Counted from the stretch's first letter, positions 33,113 to 43,041 are shown. The stretch: 46,163 nucleotides of DNA from an uncultured Bacilli bacterium (GCA_944332025.1 CALVJB010000007.1:1-46163); one strand, 5' to 3'. Notes: generated from the sequence alone by a model not told the origin. A program made the numbers and translations.

Positions 33113-33565
33113 ATGAAAAAAGATAAGTTAGAATGGTTATTTGATAAAGTATGTAGTATTTTGCATTTAAAGTTTAATGCTAAAACAAGAAAATTATTAA
33201 TTCAAATATTTAAGTTTGGTATTGTTGGAGGTACTGCTTTTGTAATTGACTTTGTTTTTCTTTATATATTTAGAGAATTTTGTCATTTTCCAGTACTTGT
33301 TTCTAATACTTTATCATTTTGTATTTCTGTTATTTATAATTATATTGCAAGTGTTAAGTGGGTATTTGATGTTAATAAAGAAAAAGATGCTAAAAAACAA
33401 TTTATTATTTTTATTATATTTAGTGTTTTAGGACTTATACTTAATAATGCAATTATGTGGATAACAGTAGACTTCTTAAATATTTATTATTTATTTGCTA
33501 AGATAATTGCAACAGCGATAGTTATGATATTTAACTTTGTAACTAGAAAAATATTTTTAGAATAG
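33113..33565 (+). CDS. GtrA-family membrane protein
   Basis: 150 residues with four membrane helices (about 28-48, 55-75, 93-113 and 121-143) and the GtrA pattern FGIVGGTAFVIDFVFLY and LSFCISVIYNYIASVKWVF. GtrA proteins are thought to flip polyprenyl-phosphate-linked sugars across the membrane. The next gene, 9 bp on, is the matching polyprenyl-phosphate glycosyltransferase. The start has AAGGAGA at good spacing. It is 42 bp downstream of the SGNH hydrolase and probably in the same transcript. Confidence 0.9.
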   Translation: MKKDKLEWLFDKVCSILHLKFNAKTRKLLIQIFKFGIVGGTAFVIDFVFLYIFREFCHFPVLVSNTLSFCISVIYNYIASVKWVFDVNKEKDAKKQFIIFIIFSVLGLILNNAIMWITVDFLNIYYLFAKIIATAIVMIFNFVTRKIFLE

Positions 33566-33574
33566 AGGAATATT

Positions 33575-34513
33575 ATGGATAAGATATCAGTTATTGTACC
33601 TTGTTATAATGAAGAAGAGTCGCTACCTATATTTTATAAAGCAATTAAAAAAGTAATTCTAAAGATGAATAATGTTTCTTTTGAAGTTATTTTTATAGAT
33701 GATGGAAGTAGTGATAAGACTCTTTCTATTATTAAAGAATTTTCAAAGAAGGATAAAAATATTAGATATATTTCTTTTTCAAGGAATTTTGGAAAAGAAG
33801 CGGCTATTTATGCTGGGCTTGAATATAGTACTGGAGATTTTCTAACATTACTTGATGCTGATTTACAAGAACCTCCAGAACTTATAGAGAAAATGTATAA
33901 AATTATTACAACAGAAGATGTTGATATAGTTGCTCTTAAGACAGATGCTCATAAAGAATATGGAGTAGTTAGAAGATTTTTTACAAGTTGTTACTATAAA
34001 TTAATATCGAAATTATCTAAAGTAGAGATGGTACCAGGGGCAAGGGATTTTAGACTAATGACAAGACAAGTGGTTGATGCAGTATTAGAATTAAAAGAAT
34101 ATAACCGTTATAGTAAAGGAATATTTAGTTTTGTAGGATTTAAAACTAAATGGTTGACTTATGAAGTTCCTAAAAGAGTAGCAGGTAATAGTAAATGGAG
34201 TTTCTTTAAATTATTTACTTATGCAATTGATGCAATTATAGGGTATTCTACTGTTCCTTTAACAATTGCAGTAATTGTTGGAGTATTATTTTGTTTAATT
34301 GCTTTAATTGCTATTATTTTCATTATTATTAGGACTTTAATATTTGGAGATCCTGTTGCAGGTTGGCCATCTTTAGTATGTATTATGTTTTTCTTGAGTG
34401 GAATTCAACTATTTTGTACTGGAATAAGTGGAGCTTATATTTCTAAAACATATACAGAAGTTAAAGGTAGACCTATTTATATAATTAGAGAAACAGAAAA
34501 TGAGCGAAAATGA
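33575..34513 (+). CDS. Polyprenyl-phosphate glycosyltransferase (GtrB/DPM1-like GT2)
   Basis: 312 residues. The cytoplasmic GT-A domain begins ISVIVPCYNEEESLP, with the nucleotide-binding FIDDGSSDKT and the LDADLQEPPELI metal and substrate motif. Two C-terminal membrane helices (about 230-255 and 267-292) anchor it. The family loads glucose or a similar sugar from a UDP-sugar onto undecaprenyl phosphate. Paired with GtrA it would supply sugar for decorating a wall polymer. The gene stops at TGA inside a run of 10-bp direct repeats. Confidence 0.9.
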   Translation: MDKISVIVPCYNEEESLPIFYKAIKKVILKMNNVSFEVIFIDDGSSDKTLSIIKEFSKKDKNIRYISFSRNFGKEAAIYAGLEYSTGDFLTLLDADLQEPPELIEKMYKIITTEDVDIVALKTDAHKEYGVVRRFFTSCYYKLISKLSKVEMVPGARDFRLMTRQVVDAVLELKEYNRYSKGIFSFVGFKTKWLTYEVPKRVAGNSKWSFFKLFTYAIDAIIGYSTVPLTIAVIVGVLFCLIALIAIIFIIIRTLIFGDPVAGWPSLVCIMFFLSGIQLFCTGISGAYISKTYTEVKGRPIYIIRETENERK

Positions 34514-34583
34514 ACGAAAATGAACGAAAAGTATTAATAAATAAGGAAAAAGTATGGTAAAAATGAACGAAAGTGAACGAAAA
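34501..34583 (+). repeat. 10-bp direct repeats TGAACGAAAA, 3 + 2 copies
   Basis: TGARCGAAAA occurs three times in tandem (34501-34510, 34511-34520, 34521-34530). After 33 bp it occurs twice more (34564-34573 as TGAACGAAAG, and 34574-34583). The first copies overlap the end of the GtrB-like gene. The array ends 49 bp before the start of an AlbA_2-type regulator, so it may be its operator. Confidence 0.8.
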
Positions 34584-34631
34584 GTTGATTTATTAAAATT
34601 ATGATGATATATTTAATGTAAGGTGAATGTT

Positions 34632-35900
34632 ATGAAATATGAAAATGAAAAAATAGAGTTTAAAAGAGAAATAAGTAATTCCTTAGTAAAAGAAGTTATT
34701 GCTTTTTGCAATTCCTCTGGAGGTACTATAATTATTGGATATAATGATGATGGTAGTGTATGTGGTTTAGAAAATGCTAAAGAAGATTTAGATAAAATTA
34801 GTAATAAACTTCATGATAGTATTGAACCAGATATTAGCTTCTTAGTTGCACCAAGAATAGAAAAAGAAGATGGTAAAGACATTATTATCATTGAAGTGTT
34901 ACAAGGAACAAATAAACCTTACTATATTAAATCAAAAGGAATGACAAGTGAAGGTGTTTATATTAGATTAGGTGCTACTAGTCAACCTGCTAATAGAGAT
35001 TCTATTAGGGATATGATTGTAGAATCATCTGGAATTACTTTTGAAAAAAATATTAGTATCAATCAAAATTTAACTTTTATGTATACAGAACGTATTTTTA
35101 AAGAAAAAAATATTGCCTTTGGTATTAGAGAACAAAAGACTTTAGGAATAATTAATGATAAAGATAAATATACAAATTTAGGATTACTATTATCAGATCA
35201 GTGTCCTTATTTAATAAAAATGGCTGTATATAAAGATGGTGTAAAAAAAGAATTTATTGATAGAAAAATAACTAGTGTTGGAAGTGTTTTACAACAATTG
35301 GAAGAAGCTTTAAGTTATTTAAAGTTAAATAATAGAATTAGTGGAAAAATTGAGGGGATGGAAAGAATAGATACTTATGATTACCCAGAAGAAAGTATTA
35401 GAGAAGTTTTATTAAATTGTATTGGACATCGTAATTATGAAATACCAGGTAGTACTATAGTAAATATTTTTACAGATAGAATGGAATTTTTAAGTTTAGG
35501 AGGACTTGTTAAAGGACTAACTCTTGATGATATTAAGTTGGGTATTTCATCGTCTAGAAATCCTAGACTAATAAGTATATTTCATAGATTAGGATTAGTA
35601 GAAGCATATGGCAGTGGTATACCTAGAATGCTTGAGTTATATAGAAATTCTCCTAAGGTACCAGAGATTAAAGTGGCTCCTAACAGTTTTTTAGTAATTT
35701 TACCTAAAATGTCTTTAAAAAAAGAATATATTGAAATTATAGATTATTTAAAAGAAAAAGATTATGCTACTAGAGAAGAAATAGAAAAGATTTTAGGGAT
35801 GAAAAAAGTTGCTACTTTATCTTTGTTAAATGAAATGTTAGATAGAGGTATTATTATAAAACAAGGTAATTCAAGAGATATTATATATAAGTTAAGGTAG
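34632..35900 (+). CDS. AlbA_2-domain ATP-binding regulator with C-terminal winged helix
   Basis: 422 residues. The N-terminal AlbA_2 (divergent AAA_4) domain has EFKREISNSLVKEVIAFCNSSGG and GYNDDG. A central GHKL-like ATPase part follows with REVLLNCIGHRNY and EAYGSGIPRM. The C-terminus looks like a winged helix (YLKEKDYATREEIEKILGM...). Such proteins are putative transcriptional regulators of unknown ligand. I chose the ATG at 34632, 6-7 bases after AAGGTG; a GTG at 34623 is in that site. It interrupts the glycosylation operon and is preceded by direct repeats. No phage or transposon genes flank it. Confidence 0.83.
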   Translation: MKYENEKIEFKREISNSLVKEVIAFCNSSGGTIIIGYNDDGSVCGLENAKEDLDKISNKLHDSIEPDISFLVAPRIEKEDGKDIIIIEVLQGTNKPYYIKSKGMTSEGVYIRLGATSQPANRDSIRDMIVESSGITFEKNISINQNLTFMYTERIFKEKNIAFGIREQKTLGIINDKDKYTNLGLLLSDQCPYLIKMAVYKDGVKKEFIDRKITSVGSVLQQLEEALSYLKLNNRISGKIEGMERIDTYDYPEESIREVLLNCIGHRNYEIPGSTIVNIFTDRMEFLSLGGLVKGLTLDDIKLGISSSRNPRLISIFHRLGLVEAYGSGIPRMLELYRNSPKVPEIKVAPNSFLVILPKMSLKKEYIEIIDYLKEKDYATREEIEKILGMKKVATLSLLNEMLDRGIIIKQGNSRDIIYKLR

Positions 35901-35911
35901 GAAGTGATAGA

Positions 35912-38233
35912 GTGTCTTCTTTTGCTAAGAAAAATATAAGTATAATATGTATGTTGTTTCTTTTAAGTGGTCCTATAATTGATTTTGTAACAGGAGTAAT
36001 GTTACATATTTTTGATATTAGTTTAACTTTAGGACTAGTTTTAAGAATACTTTTTTTATTCTTTATTTTCTATGTTACAACTTTTATTTATAATAAAAAG
36101 AATAATTTAATATACTATGGGATATTTGGTATTTATCTTTTACTCTTTATATTAGGATTAGTTCTTTTTAAAGATAATCCTAATTATTTTAGAGAGATTC
36201 AAAATACATTTAGATTGTTTTATTTTCCATTATTGTTAATATCTTTATTTAGTATAAGAAAAGAGATTAAGATTAGTAATATTAGTTTAGTTATAACTCT
36301 TTGTTTATATTTAATATTAATATTTATACCTCTAGCATTAGGTATAGGTTTTGAAAGCTATGCAATTACTAAAGAAGGAACATTAGGTTTTTATAACTCT
36401 GCTAATGAGATAAGTGCTATTATTGCAATATTAACACCTATTTTATTTATTATTTTTTATGAGAGTAAAAATGTAATCTTTAAGTTATTTATTACCTTTA
36501 TTTATTTTGTAGTTATATTAAGTGTAGGGACAAAAACACCATTACTTGCTTTAATTATAAGTCTTTTTGTTGTATTTATTTATATATTATATAAATCAGT
36601 AGTAGATAAAAAATATCATATAGTAACAACTTTTACTTCTATTATAGTAGCATTATCTTTAGTAGTAATTATAGTCGCTCCAAGAACAAGCTTTTATAAA
36701 AATATAGAAGTACATCTTGATTATTTAAAAGTAGATAATATTTTTGATATCTTTAAAGATGAAAAGTTAGTAGACCATTTTATCTTTAGTCAACGATTAA
36801 CATTTTTGAATAATAAAGAAGAACTTTATTATGATTCTAATATTTATCAAAAATTATTTGGTTTAGGTTATTATGATAATGGTAAAGAGTTAAAAAGTAT
36901 AGAGATGGATTATTTCGATGTTTATTATAATCAAGGTATAGTAGGATTTATCATTTTCTTTGTTCCATATTTATACATTTTAATATCAGTCTTACAAGAA
37001 CGAAATAGTTTTTCATTTAGACAATTAATGTTATATTTCAGTCTTTTCTTAGTAATTGTATTATCATTATTTACAGGTCATATTATAACTGCACCTTCTG
37101 TTAGTCTTATAGTTTGTTTTCTTCTTTTATCGCTTACTAAAAAAGATAAAAAGGAGTTGTTATTTACTGGTGTTAATTTAAATATTGGAGGAATTGAAAA
37201 GTCTTTAGTTAATTTAGTTAATAGAATAGATAAAGATAAATATAGAGTAACAATAATATTAGAAGAAAACTGTGGCGAACTTTTAGAAAAGCTAGATAAA
37301 TCTATAGTAGTAAAAGAGTTTAAGGTTTCTAATAATAGAAATAAAGTTATTAGAAAAGTTATTAATCTATTAAAAAGATGTACATATTCTATCTTTAATT
37401 ATCATACCTATGACTTTAGTTGTTGTTATGCTACTTATAGTTATAGTGGTAATAAAATAACAAGATTATCATCTTTAAATAATTCAATTTATATTCATAG
37501 TGATTATAGTTATATTTATCCTGATTTAGAAGACTTTAGAAGATTCTTTGATACACGTGATATTTATGACTTTAAAACTATATTCTTTGTTTCTAATGAA
37601 TCACGTCATAAATTTACAAAGATATATCCTGGATTAAAGGATAGGTGTTTAGTTTTTAATAACTTTATTAATATTTTAGAAATAGAATCTTTAAGTAATG
37701 AAAAAATCTCTTTAACTAAACCAAGAGGTAAGACTTTATTTGTCTTTGTAGGTAGACTTGATGATGTTTCTAAAAAGTTAGGTAGAGCCTTTAAACTAGT
37801 ATCATCACTTGATAAAGTAATGCTTTGGGTAGTAGGAGATGGACCTAGTAAAGATGATTATATTAAAGAAGTTAAGAAATTAGGTATAGAAGATAAAGTT
37901 GTGTTTGTGGGTTCTAAAATAAATCCTTATCCTTATATTAAAAAGTGCGATTATTTAATATTAACATCTAATTATGAGGGATTTCCTGTTGTTTATTTAG
38001 AAGGACTTGCTTTAAAGAAAAAGTTAATTACTACTATTAAAGTTAGTGATGATGTAATAAAGATTGGTAAAAACTATGGAGAAGTTATACCTACTAATGA
38101 GAAAAAAATGTTAGAACAAGTTAGGGAAATATTAAATAGTAAAGATAAAAAAGATATATCTTTGGATTTAGAAGAGATACAAAATATGAGAATGAAAAAG
38201 TTAGAAACTATCTTTGATGGAGGTGATTTCTAA
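35912..38233 (+). CDS. Fusion of O-antigen polymerase-like membrane protein and GT4 glycosyltransferase
   Basis: 773 residues with a GTG start after AGGAAGTGA. Residues 1-410 contain about ten membrane helices and a large outside loop near 275-340, as in O-antigen ligase/Wzy proteins. From about 416 a GT-B glycosyltransferase begins (LLFTGVNLNIGGIEKSLVNL), with FVGRLDDVSKKLGRA and the donor-site SNYEGFPVVYLEGLA at the end. The two activities are usually separate proteins. The fusion suggests tight coupling of polymer assembly or transfer with sugar addition. The sugars are unknown. The next gene overlaps its stop codon by 1 bp. Confidence 0.83.
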   Translation: MSSFAKKNISIICMLFLLSGPIIDFVTGVMLHIFDISLTLGLVLRILFLFFIFYVTTFIYNKKNNLIYYGIFGIYLLLFILGLVLFKDNPNYFREIQNTFRLFYFPLLLISLFSIRKEIKISNISLVITLCLYLILIFIPLALGIGFESYAITKEGTLGFYNSANEISAIIAILTPILFIIFYESKNVIFKLFITFIYFVVILSVGTKTPLLALIISLFVVFIYILYKSVVDKKYHIVTTFTSIIVALSLVVIIVAPRTSFYKNIEVHLDYLKVDNIFDIFKDEKLVDHFIFSQRLTFLNNKEELYYDSNIYQKLFGLGYYDNGKELKSIEMDYFDVYYNQGIVGFIIFFVPYLYILISVLQERNSFSFRQLMLYFSLFLVIVLSLFTGHIITAPSVSLIVCFLLLSLTKKDKKELLFTGVNLNIGGIEKSLVNLVNRIDKDKYRVTIILEENCGELLEKLDKSIVVKEFKVSNNRNKVIRKVINLLKRCTYSIFNYHTYDFSCCYATYSYSGNKITRLSSLNNSIYIHSDYSYIYPDLEDFRRFFDTRDIYDFKTIFFVSNESRHKFTKIYPGLKDRCLVFNNFINILEIESLSNEKISLTKPRGKTLFVFVGRLDDVSKKLGRAFKLVSSLDKVMLWVVGDGPSKDDYIKEVKKLGIEDKVVFVGSKINPYPYIKKCDYLILTSNYEGFPVVYLEGLALKKKLITTIKVSDDVIKIGKNYGEVIPTNEKKMLEQVREILNSKDKKDISLDLEEIQNMRMKKLETIFDGGDF

Positions 38234-39150
38234 TGAAGAAGCCTAAATTTAGTATTATTGTTCCTGTTTATAATACAGAAAAATATCTAAAAAGATGTTT
38301 AGATAGTATAAAGAGTCAAACTTTTAAAGATTATGAAGTTATCATTGTTAATGATGGTTCTACTGATAATAGTAGTGATATTATTAGTAAATATCCTTAT
38401 AAAGTTATAAATCAAGAAAATCAGGGCTTAAGTATGGCTCGTAATAATGGGGTTAAGGCATCTATTGGAGATTATCTAATCTTTTTAGATAGTGATGATT
38501 ATATAGAAAGGGATTTACTAAAAGAAATAAATAAGTCACTATCCAATAACCCTGATTTAGTAAGATATCAAATAAAAGAAGTATTTGATAATAAAGATGA
38601 TATTAATTATGAAGAGATTCCTTTTGATAATAAAAATGGAGTAGAAGCTTTTAAATTTATTACAAACTATCACTTCGTAGAAAATGCTTGGGCTTATGCC
38701 ATTAAAAGAGAGTTTTATTTAAAAGAGAGGTTTTCTTTTAAGAAGGGTACTTATCATGAAGACTTTGGACTTATACCTTTAGTTATTATTAAATCTAAGA
38801 TAGTAAATAGTATTAATTATGTAGGTTACTGTTATTATCAAAGAGATGGTAGTATTATGAATAGTAGTGATTATTCTAAGACTAAAAAGAAAGTTAAGGA
38901 CTTTTATGATCATTATTTATATCTAACTAAAGAAATAAATAAAACTAAATTAGATAAAACTTACTTTATGAGTTTTATTAGTAATAGTTTAATATTAAAA
39001 ATAACAGAGTTAAAAAGTAAAGATTATAAAGATGCTTTAATTAGATTAAAGAAAGATAAAGTGTTTGATAATTTACTTAATGATAGTTTAGGAAGAAAAA
39101 TTAAAAATATACTTGTAAAAATTAGTCCTAGGCTATATTATAGGAGGTAA
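38233..39150 (+). CDS. Family 2 glycosyltransferase
   Basis: 305 residues. GT-A fold with FSIIVPVYNTEKYLKRCLDS, VNDGSTDNS near 38-46, the DxD motif in FLDSDDYIE and an acceptor-side HEDFG around residue 175. It has no membrane helix. It adds a sugar to a growing glycan; specificity is unknown. The start shares a base with the stop of the preceding fusion gene (TAATG), so the two are translationally coupled. The ribosome site GGAGG lies within the upstream gene. The next glycosyltransferase starts 3 bp after its stop. Confidence 0.9.
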   Translation: MKKPKFSIIVPVYNTEKYLKRCLDSIKSQTFKDYEVIIVNDGSTDNSSDIISKYPYKVINQENQGLSMARNNGVKASIGDYLIFLDSDDYIERDLLKEINKSLSNNPDLVRYQIKEVFDNKDDINYEEIPFDNKNGVEAFKFITNYHFVENAWAYAIKREFYLKERFSFKKGTYHEDFGLIPLVIIKSKIVNSINYVGYCYYQRDGSIMNSSDYSKTKKKVKDFYDHYLYLTKEINKTKLDKTYFMSFISNSLILKITELKSKDYKDALIRLKKDKVFDNLLNDSLGRKIKNILVKISPRLYYRR

Positions 39151-39152
39151 GT

Positions 39153-40097
39153 ATGGTTGATATAAGTATAATAGTACCAATTTATAATGCTAGTAAGTAT
39201 TTAAAGAAATGTTTAGATTCACTAGTTAATCAGACTAAAAAAGAATTAGAGTTTATTCTTATTAATGATGGTTCTACTGATGATAGTGAATCTATTATTA
39301 AAAGTTATAGTGATACTAGAATTAAATATTTTAAAAGAAGTAATCATGGTATAGGTAAGACAAGAAACTTTGGTATTAATAATGCTAGTGGTAAATATAT
39401 TATGTTTTTAGATAGTGATGATTATTTAGAGGAGAATGCTTGTGAAATATTATATAAAAAAATAGATAAAGAAAAGTTAGATGTTGTAGTATGTGATTTT
39501 TATAGAGTAAATAATAATTTTAAAGAAGAAGAGAAAATTATTAGTTTTAAAAATACTTCATTAAAAGATAATCCTAATTTATTATTAAATATTAATCTTG
39601 CTCCTTGGAATAAGATTTATAGAAGTGATTTAATTAAAAATAATAATATAAAATTTATAGAGGATTTAAAATATGAAGATGCTCCTTTTGTAGTATTATC
39701 CTTATTAAAATCAAAGAAGATAGGTAAAGTTGATAAGACTTTAGTTTATTACACTATTCATGAGAAAAGTGAGACTACAGTTAGGGATGAGAGAATCTTT
39801 GATATTATAAAAATAGTTGATATTATTAGAAGTTATTTTAAAGATTATTTTTGGAGTAGAGAAGTTATTGATACTTTGACTATTAAAATATTAGTTAATT
39901 ATAATATACAAGGGAGAAATATAAAAGATAAAGATATTAGAAATAAATTTATTGATGAGACTTTCTCTTATTTAGAGAAAAATATTCCTAATTATAAGAG
40001 TAATATTTACTTTAAAGAAAGAAGTGTGTTAAAATCATTTATAGAAAAGAGTAAGATATTAAGTAAATTATATTGTGATATGTATAGGAGGAAGTAG
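39153..40097 (+). CDS. Family 2 glycosyltransferase
   Basis: 314 residues, paralogous to the preceding enzyme. It starts ISIIVPIYNASKYLKKCLDSL, with INDGSTDDS, FLDSDDYLEENA and an APWNKIYR/KYEDAPF acceptor region. Cytosolic or peripheral. It is tightly packed with the upstream gene (AGGAGGTAAGT ribosome site overlapping that gene's end) and 3 bp from the downstream secreted lysozyme gene. The glycosyltransferases therefore share a transcript with a cell-wall-binding protein. Confidence 0.9.
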   Translation: MVDISIIVPIYNASKYLKKCLDSLVNQTKKELEFILINDGSTDDSESIIKSYSDTRIKYFKRSNHGIGKTRNFGINNASGKYIMFLDSDDYLEENACEILYKKIDKEKLDVVVCDFYRVNNNFKEEEKIISFKNTSLKDNPNLLLNINLAPWNKIYRSDLIKNNNIKFIEDLKYEDAPFVVLSLLKSKKIGKVDKTLVYYTIHEKSETTVRDERIFDIIKIVDIIRSYFKDYFWSREVIDTLTIKILVNYNIQGRNIKDKDIRNKFIDETFSYLEKNIPNYKSNIYFKERSVLKSFIEKSKILSKLYCDMYRRK

Positions 40098-40099
40098 AG

Positions 40100-42907
40100 A
40101 TGAAAAAAAATATTTTTGTATTTATAGTGGCATTGCTTATTATTTGTCCATTAACAGTTAATGCAGAAGATAAATCTAGTGGTTGGGAAATAATAGATGG
40201 AAATTATTATTATTATGACAGTACAGTAGATGATTATTTAAAAGGTTTGCATGAAATAGATGGTAGAAATTATTATTTTAATCCTGAAACAGGAGTAAGA
40301 GCGAAAGACGTAACAGATGTAGATGGAAAAAAGTATTTCTTTGGAATAAACTATGGCTATATGATGTATGGAGAGATAAATTATAACGGTAATACTTATT
40401 ATGCAGATCCTAATACTGGAGAGCTTGCTAGTGGACTTGTAGAAATAAATGGTCTAAGTTATTATTTTGATCCTGAAACAGGAGTAAGAGCGAAAGATGT
40501 AACAGAAGTGGATGGAAAAAAGTATTTCTTTGGAATAAATTATGGTTATATGATGCATGGTGAGATAAACTATAATGGTAATACTTACTATGCAGATCCA
40601 GATACTGGAGAGCTTGCCAGTGGACTTGTAAAAATAGATGGAAGAAACTATTATTTTGATCCAGAGACAAGAGTAAGAGCGAAAGATGTAACTAAAGTAG
40701 GAGATAAATATTACTTTTTTGGAATAAAATATGGTTACATGATGTATGGAGAGATAAACTATAATGGCAAAATTTATTATGCAGATCCAGATACTGGAGA
40801 GCTTGCTAGTGGACTTGTAGAAATAAATGGTCTAAGTTATTATTTTGATCCTGAAACAAGAGTAAGAGCGAAAGATGTAACAGAAGTGGATGGAAAAAAG
40901 TATTTCTTTGGAATAAATTATGGTTATATGATGCATGGAGAAATAAACTATAATGGCAATATATATTATGCAGATCCTGATACTGGAGAGCTTGCCAGTG
41001 GACTTGTAGAAATAAATGGTCTAAGTTATTATTTTGATCCTGAAACAAGGGTAAGAGCGAAAGATGTAACTAAAGTAGGGGATAAATATTACTTTTTTGG
41101 AATAAACTATGGTTATATGATGTATGGTTTTATTTATTATAATGGCAATACTTATTATGCAGATCCTGATACTGGGGAGTTAGCTAGTGGTGTGACTATA
41201 GTAGATAATATACCTTATTTCTTTGGAATTACTAAATTTAAATTAATGTATGGTTTTATTAATTATGAAGGAGATATTTACTATAGTAATGGTGCTGGTG
41301 TTTTACAAGCTGGTTCTATAATAATAGATAATAATTATTACTACTTTGATAAAGCTAGTTATAAATTATTAAGAGATTGGCAAGAAATAGATGGTAAAAA
41401 ATACTATTTTGATCCTCTAACAGGAATTCAAACTAAAGGTTTAACAAAAATTGGTGAAGAGAGTTATTTCTTTGATGAGATAGATGGTTTCTTAATGTAT
41501 GAATGGATAAGTTATAATGGCAATACATATTATGCAGATCCTGACACTGGAGTACTTGCCAGTGGACTTGTAGAAATAGATGGTAGAAACTATTATTTTG
41601 ATCCAGAGACACATATAAGAGCGAAAGATGTAACTAAAGTAGAAGATAAGTATTACTTTTTTGGAATAAATTATGGTTACATGATGTATGGAGAGATAAA
41701 TAATAATGGTAAGGTATATTATGCAGATCCTGATACTGGAGAACTTGCTAGCGGTTTAGTAGAAATGGATGGAGCAAAGTATTATTTTGATCCTGAAACA
41801 AAAGTGCGTGCTAGTGGAGTTACAGAGATAGATGGTAATAGCTATTTCTTTGGAATAAAATATGGAAAAATGCTATATGGTTGGATAGATAATAATGGTA
41901 CATATTATTATGCAGATCCTACGACAGGCATTCTTGTAAGCGGTTTTATAAATATTAGTGGTAGTAACTACTTCTTTGGAATAAATACTAAAAAAATGAT
42001 GACTGGCTGGGTACAGTATCCTAGTAGTACAGGACCATATTATTATTATAATCCTTCTGATGGTAAAGGAGTTACTGGCTGGCAAGATATAAGTGGTTAT
42101 ATGTATTACTTTAATGATAATAATACATTCTTAACTGGTAATCAAACAATAGATGGCAGAGAATATTATTTCTATAATAATGGTCATATGAAAAGTAATT
42201 TTGTCGTTATAGATGGTGTAACATATTATTATTTTGAAGATGGTACAAAAGCTACTGATTGGACTTATATTGCAGGTATTAAATATTTCTTTAATTCTTT
42301 AGGTGATATGATTGGTAAGAATGTAAAAAAGGTTATTGATGTTTCAGAATGGCAAGGGGATATAGATTGGAATACTGTTAAAGAATATGGTGATATAGAT
42401 GGTGTAATACTTAGGATATCTTCAAGTGGTTTGGATAGGGAAGATGCTAAACTTGCTTATAATATATCTGAATTAAAAAGACTTGGGATTCCTTATGGTA
42501 TTTATATTTATAGTTATGCTGAAACAGCAGAAGAAGGAACAGAATATGCTAATTTTACATTAGATAAAATTAGAAAATATAATATGAATCCTACATTGGG
42601 TATCTATTTTGACATTGAAAGTAATAGTTTTACTCAAGATATGAGTACCTATGAGCATGAACAAGTTGTGAGGGCTTTTATGGCAGTTATGAATAATAAT
42701 GGTTATGGTTCCCTTGCTAGAATATATACTTATACAAATTATGCAGAAACTGTTTTAAATTCTGATTATTTAAGAAGTTTAATTACTTGGATTGCACAAT
42801 ATAATAATTATTGTTATTACACAGGTAGTTATAATGCTTGGCAATATTCTTCAAGTGAAACTATTCCTGGCATTAATGGCGATGTAGATGTTAATGTTTG
42901 GTTTTAA
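40100..42907 (+). CDS. Secreted YG-repeat protein with C-terminal GH25 lysozyme domain
   Basis: 935 residues. Signal peptide MKKNIFVFIVALLIICPLTV with probable cleavage after VNA. Residues about 50-740 are glucan/choline-binding-like YG repeats; the best-preserved ones are 63 residues long, with a YYFDPET core and a FFGI-x-YGYMMYG core. The C-terminal GH25 muramidase domain starts near 745 with VIDVSEWQGDIDW and contains YFDIES near 838, giving the acidic catalytic residues; it ends NAWQYSSS and DVNVWF. GH25 enzymes cut the MurNAc-GlcNAc bond of peptidoglycan. The repeats presumably bind the wall polymer made by the upstream glycosyltransferase operon, which it follows by 2 bp. Confidence 0.9.
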   Translation: MKKNIFVFIVALLIICPLTVNAEDKSSGWEIIDGNYYYYDSTVDDYLKGLHEIDGRNYYFNPETGVRAKDVTDVDGKKYFFGINYGYMMYGEINYNGNTYYADPNTGELASGLVEINGLSYYFDPETGVRAKDVTEVDGKKYFFGINYGYMMHGEINYNGNTYYADPDTGELASGLVKIDGRNYYFDPETRVRAKDVTKVGDKYYFFGIKYGYMMYGEINYNGKIYYADPDTGELASGLVEINGLSYYFDPETRVRAKDVTEVDGKKYFFGINYGYMMHGEINYNGNIYYADPDTGELASGLVEINGLSYYFDPETRVRAKDVTKVGDKYYFFGINYGYMMYGFIYYNGNTYYADPDTGELASGVTIVDNIPYFFGITKFKLMYGFINYEGDIYYSNGAGVLQAGSIIIDNNYYYFDKASYKLLRDWQEIDGKKYYFDPLTGIQTKGLTKIGEESYFFDEIDGFLMYEWISYNGNTYYADPDTGVLASGLVEIDGRNYYFDPETHIRAKDVTKVEDKYYFFGINYGYMMYGEINNNGKVYYADPDTGELASGLVEMDGAKYYFDPETKVRASGVTEIDGNSYFFGIKYGKMLYGWIDNNGTYYYADPTTGILVSGFINISGSNYFFGINTKKMMTGWVQYPSSTGPYYYYNPSDGKGVTGWQDISGYMYYFNDNNTFLTGNQTIDGREYYFYNNGHMKSNFVVIDGVTYYYFEDGTKATDWTYIAGIKYFFNSLGDMIGKNVKKVIDVSEWQGDIDWNTVKEYGDIDGVILRISSSGLDREDAKLAYNISELKRLGIPYGIYIYSYAETAEEGTEYANFTLDKIRKYNMNPTLGIYFDIESNSFTQDMSTYEHEQVVRAFMAVMNNNGYGSLARIYTYTNYAETVLNSDYLRSLITWIAQYNNYCYYTGSYNAWQYSSSETIPGINGDVDVNVWF
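40253..41830 (+). repeat. 189-bp (63-codon) tandem repeats
   Basis: Matching points such as GAAATAAATGG occur at 40442, 40820 and 41009, i.e. at multiples of 189 bp. Near-identical blocks (for example GTAAGAGCGAAAGATGTAAC) recur through the region. The repeats are so similar at the DNA level that assembly collapse or recombination is likely. Confidence 0.85.
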
Positions 42908-42908
42908 A

Positions 42909-42949
42909 ACTAGAGTTGTAAAATAATTAGAGTTAACTCTAGTTTTTTT
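42909..42949 (+). terminator. Terminator of the glycosylation/lysozyme operon
   Basis: ACTAGAGTT (42909-42917) pairs with AACTCTAGT (42935-42943), followed by seven Ts. It lies 2 bp after the stop codon. Confidence 0.85.
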
Positions 42950-43041
42950 AATTTTTTATAGAATTTGTTAATATAATATGGTATATTAAATTTGAAATTA
43001 TTTGGCAATAATTTAATGTTAATTAAAGAGGAGGAGTGAAA

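Noticed and set aside
40428-41048. Repeated 80-codon minus-strand ORFs rich in His, Leu and Tyr
   Set aside because: They are mirror frames of the 189-bp YG repeats and recur only because the repeats do.
40253-41830. Regular repeats considered as a CRISPR array
   Set aside because: The units are 189 bp, contiguous, in frame and protein-coding; no short repeats with unique spacers occur.
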